In this document: positions 61,536-64,000 of the stretch, piece by piece
Position numbering within the stretch: the stretch's first letter is position 1
Layout: the number at the start of each line of letters is the position of its first letter
Source: a virus
DNA length: 64,000 nt
IMG/VR virus record: IMGVR_UViG_3300018424_000006
Coordinates: 124,001 to 188,000 of that record
Strand: one strand, 5' to 3'
Notes under the pieces: model-generated
Seen by the model: the letters and a program-made list of their open reading frames with translations, nothing else
Told to the model about the DNA's origin: nothing
The model's database searches: none
Translations under genes and position numbers: made by a program

Positions 61536-61925
61536 TTATGCCATATACAAAACGACAGATGGTAAAACGAATACATAGCCCAATGTCATCGGGCCCATGT
61601 TACCGCCTAGCGAATTACGAATACTGACTCGAGACTTCTTATTTGTATAAAGCACGAAAGCTAAAACATGAAGAAAGATCTCGATGAACAAGACAGAGAA
61701 GATGGTTTCCAAATGCTCAGTGATCGGTTCTTGGCTAATGCTAATTAAGAACAAAACAATTAAAGAGCCCGAGGCAAATCCGAAAATTCGACGAACTTTA
61801 TTTATGCGCCTTTGTTCTGCAGGTGTATAGGGTTTGGAAATAGCCCCTACTTCTGTCTTATAAATTAGATACTGCATAATAAATATAAGTGCATAAGCAG
61901 TACCGATTAGTAAAAAAAGTTCCAT
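61536..61925 (-). CDS. Small membrane protein, 129 aa
   Basis: The frame opens at a TTG at 61940, but the ATG at 61925 has GGGGGA eight bases before it. Hydrophobic segments are visible at about 1-18, 45-62, 75-95 and 112-128. It stands behind an early-type promoter. The last stretch may continue in another frame (see findings). No family is recognised. Confidence 0.7.
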   Translation of the reverse strand: MELFLLIGTAYALIFIMQYLIYKTEVGAISKPYTPAEQRRINKVRRIFGFASGSLIVLFLISISQEPITEHLETIFSVLFIEIFLHVLAFVLYTNKKSRVSIRNSLGGNMGPMTLGYVFVLPSVVLYMA

Positions 61926-61985
61926 AGTTTTATCCCCCAAAACTTATAGTAGTTTAATAGAGATTATATATCTCTACTCATTAAA

Positions 61986-61993
61986 ATAATATA
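61986..61993 (-). promoter_or_regulatory. Early-type promoter core, variant TATATTAT
   Basis: The minus strand reads TTACAATTCTATATTATTTT, 61 bases before the gene at 61925. One base differs from TATATTAC. Confidence 0.6.
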
Positions 61994-62023
61994 GAATTGT
62001 AATTTCCTAGACAACGGCATAGT

Positions 62024-62053
62024 AAGGACTACTACCAAACGGTAGTAGTCCTT
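62024..62053 (-). terminator. Hairpin terminator
   Basis: A 13-bp perfect stem (AAGGACTACTACC) with an AAAC loop lies beyond the stop of the gene at 62062. CGGCATAG flanks it on the left. Confidence 0.82.
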
Positions 62054-62061
62054 TAAAATCT

Positions 62062-62379
62062 CTAAAAATAAGAGAGAATAAATCCTAGAAGAAATGTTAA
62101 TGCAAATGTAAGCAAGAAAATATAAGATTTATACTTCTTAGCTTTCTTTGAAATATATTCCATAGAAACGTTTCTACGTTCACTAACGGAATAGAATACA
62201 AGACCGTATGAAACGTTCAGGCTAATATTTATCCGATTAAAGATAATCACCAGCTTTCTAGTCCAGCCTTTACTTGTAAACTTATTAGACACAAACTTAG
62301 CTATTAGTAATGATAGTAAGAACCACACTATAATAGCTATTCCCATAGCAGCGCTATATAAGAGCCTCTCTTCAACCAT
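62062..62379 (-). CDS. Small membrane protein, 105 aa
   Basis: Two clear hydrophobic segments (about 8-30 and 86-104) flank a basic middle (KFTSKGWTRKL, then EYISKKAKKYKS). It lies between the protease gene and a terminator. No family is recognised. Confidence 0.68.
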   Translation of the reverse strand: MVEERLLYSAAMGIAIIVWFLLSLLIAKFVSNKFTSKGWTRKLVIIFNRINISLNVSYGLVFYSVSERRNVSMEYISKKAKKYKSYIFLLTFALTFLLGFILSYF

Positions 62380-62416
62380 TTCCCCTTTTACTCCCTCTTT
62401 TATTTATTCTTAAAGA

Positions 62417-63178
62417 TTACCAATCCATAGAACTTGGCTTAATAAGCTGGGTCTTAGACCAGCCTAAATCATCACGAATCATCGTGGTGGTTACCAATGG
62501 ATTACTTTCCAGACCAGCGCCATCAATCAATACAGCTTGCTCGGCCATATTTAAAAGCTCTGGAGTTACTTCAAAGCTATAAGCAGATTCCAAACCAGCA
62601 GAGTCGTATTTGTTAGCGATTAGAATACCGCCATCATTAACATTATCCCAAGTAATTAATTCACGTACCTCGCGAACCAGACGGCCATTTACTGGACGCT
62701 CGCCACAGATAGTACGAACAGAGAAGCAAACGTTCTCTTCTTTATTACTTAGTTGATCAAGAAGTACATCACGCTTAACGCCTGATGGACGAACACTTGC
62801 TTCAACTAGAATAATATCACGACCTTCATGGTCTTTAGCTGCAGTAGCAGTAACGTCTTTAAAGTGGCAGATGGTATTGCGACCATCGATCATACGAAGA
62901 CGGTTAAAGTACTGAGCCATATTTTGACCCGGGGTCATTTGGGGATGCTCAACTTCTCCACGAAGACGTCCAGCGCTAATGCGCTGTTGTAAGAGAGAGC
63001 CCTGAGAGAACATATTCTTCAAATAGTTATTGAAGGTATAGAAAGTCCCGTGAGCATTATAGGCTTCAAAAGCACCTAAGTTAACTCGGTAGTAACCGTC
63101 AGCATCCGCTTTCAGTTTACCTACCTTATTAGTGCCATTTAAAACCGTTCTTTCGAATTTCATTTTTTGATCGGCCAT
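62417..63178 (-). CDS. Probable prohead protease (T4 gp21-like), 253 aa
   Basis: Head-maturation proteases cut scaffold and capsid proteins. The sequence has the family layout: RLRGEVEHPQ with the likely catalytic His78, a central DIILVEASVRPSGVKRDVLL, then ENVCFSVRTI with the likely catalytic Ser153, and VRELITWDNVND. This parallels the GE-x-HP and SSRG blocks and the LITWD segment of T4 gp21. It lies six kilobases from the terminase. phiKZ's known protease (gp175) is the obvious comparison. Confidence 0.68.
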   Translation of the reverse strand: MADQKMKFERTVLNGTNKVGKLKADADGYYRVNLGAFEAYNAHGTFYTFNNYLKNMFSQGSLLQQRISAGRLRGEVEHPQMTPGQNMAQYFNRLRMIDGRNTICHFKDVTATAAKDHEGRDIILVEASVRPSGVKRDVLLDQLSNKEENVCFSVRTICGERPVNGRLVREVRELITWDNVNDGGILIANKYDSAGLESAYSFEVTPELLNMAEQAVLIDGAGLESNPLVTTTMIRDDLGWSKTQLIKPSSMDW

Positions 63179-63180
63179 AA

Positions 63181-63903
63181 TTATTTCCTTAATAGCTCTT
63201 CAATTTCTTCGGTTTGTTTGGCAGGGTTAAGCAGCGAGGAATTAATACCCTCACTTAAATACGCGCCAGTAAGGCGAGCCGTGGTGTTGGTTGCACCATA
63301 TGACACAGAGCGCAATGGGATAACGTCTGTTGGCATATTTATCAAATCATCTTGAGTCTTATATACTTCACGAGCATAACGAGACCGGTCACCCGGAATA
63401 CGAACGCGAGAAGCAGTAAAGATCTGAAGAATGGCAGGAGCAGAATGTAAGTTCGCGCCAGCATGTTTAACGGAACTATCAAACAACGTACCTAGATCGA
63501 CAGGTGTTAGATACCACGGAGTTTTCCCTTTAGCTACGATTTCATCGTAAACAGCGTATGCCATTTTATCATTAACCACCAAGTTCCGGTTTGGGCATAC
63601 TACCGATCCAGCTTCCCAAGATAGTTCAGCATACGGAGTTCCGTCGATAGTAACAACATTGGTTTCGTCAGGAGTAAATGGCATGACGGCTAAGGCAGAT
63701 GAAACGCCATAACTATCACCCATCACTACCGCAAAGATGGCGATGGTATTAAAGCGTTCATCAACACTACCTAACTGTGAGTCTAGGTAGTGTTTAGGGA
63801 AAAGTACCTTACAAGGAACCTTAGTGACAATCTGCCCGCCTTTCTGATTAACCCAGTTGCGGTGAATGACGTCGGGTGCTCGCTTCAAATTTGAGATATC
63901 CAC
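63181..63903 (-). CDS. Unknown protein, probably virion, 240 aa
   Basis: The gene is directly upstream of the protease gene and separated from it by two bases. The start is GTG with AGGAGG nine bases before it. The sequence is mixed alpha/beta, without membrane segments, and ends with an acidic helix (KQTEEIEELLRK). No motif is recognised. A head role is inferred from its neighbour. Confidence 0.68.
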   Translation of the reverse strand: MDISNLKRAPDVIHRNWVNQKGGQIVTKVPCKVLFPKHYLDSQLGSVDERFNTIAIFAVVMGDSYGVSSALAVMPFTPDETNVVTIDGTPYAELSWEAGSVVCPNRNLVVNDKMAYAVYDEIVAKGKTPWYLTPVDLGTLFDSSVKHAGANLHSAPAILQIFTASRVRIPGDRSRYAREVYKTQDDLINMPTDVIPLRSVSYGATNTTARLTGAYLSEGINSSLLNPAKQTEEIEELLRK

Positions 63904-63922
63904 GAAAGGTTCCTCCTAAAGA

Positions 63923-64000
63923 TTAAAATGCTTCGCAAGAAAGCTGATCAGCAATCCAATTAGCAACTAGATCACATACTGCTAAACAAGCAGCATCGCT
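63923..64000 (-). CDS. C-terminal end of an unknown gene (cut by window edge)
   Basis: The last 25 codons of a minus-strand frame are visible, ending LSCEAF and a TAA at 63925. It lies 19 bases upstream of the next gene, with the AGGAGG of that gene between them. Nothing can be said of its function. Confidence 0.6.
   Translation of the reverse strand, partial: SDAACLAVCDLVANWIADQLSCEAF

Noticed and set aside
1-64000. tRNA genes, CRISPR arrays, insertion sequences, integrase or attachment sites
   Set aside because: I looked for cloverleaf ends, regular spaced repeats, and transposase or integrase motifs and found none.

Overview
The window is part of a large tailed-phage genome of the phiKZ type (nucleus-forming jumbo myovirus). 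It has multisubunit RNA polymerase subunits of the phage kind, split so that beta and beta' halves are separate genes. It also has a phage tubulin (PhuZ), a probable nuclear-shell protein (ChmA), a contractile tail sheath and tube, a large terminase, and a DNA polymerase with family-B motifs. Genes are packed tightly on both strands and share hairpin terminators, and I see no tRNA gene or CRISPR array. Read from high to low coordinates, the recognisable genes follow the phiKZ order: terminase, three virion proteins, sheath, tube, tubulin, shell protein, RNA polymerase genes, helicase, a second beta' subunit. The host is not visible in the sequence; a gammaproteobacterium is a guess from the known relatives.

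Layout. 1-14.3 kb: the end of one beta' C-terminal subunit, unknown genes, a nucleotide-metabolism pair (dUTPase, dNMP kinase), a pair of ClpP-like proteins of which one lacks the catalytic serine, a UvsW-like helicase, and an adjacent beta' C-terminal and beta C-terminal pair. 14.3-23.5 kb: a protein with a long Pro/Gln-rich tail, two large unknown proteins (one may be the fifth polymerase subunit), a Mre11/SbcD-type nuclease and small unknown genes. 23.5-26.2 kb: the beta' N-terminal gene, split by a 1.2 kb group I intron placed inside the catalytic NADFDGD codons and carrying an HNH endonuclease gene. 26.3-35.6 kb: shell protein, polymerase-B-like protein, a run of seven small overlapping unknown genes and the tubulin. 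35.8-43.9 kb: an accessory region with four tandem genes of about 185 codons, a roughly 470-base region full of hairpins that looks like a structured non-coding RNA, and a macro-domain operon. 44-51 kb: two zinc-ribbon microproteins, unknown genes, tail tube and sheath. 51.3-58.6 kb: three virion genes and the terminase on the plus strand. 58.7-64 kb: an exonuclease, several small membrane proteins and a probable prohead protease.

Regulation. Ten sites on the minus strand carry AATTCTATATTACTT or a close variant, 20-85 bases before a gene. TATATTAC is the core described for phiKZ early promoters, used by the virion RNA polymerase. These sites precede the tubulin, shell, polymerase-B, beta C-terminal and several unknown genes, so those are likely early units. 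A second conserved element lies in front of two other minus-strand operons. Most units end in strong hairpins with a T-rich tail.

Taken together, the window holds much of the machinery by which such a phage builds its nucleus, positions it with a tubulin spindle, transcribes its genome independently of the host enzyme, replicates DNA, and packages it into a contractile-tailed virion.
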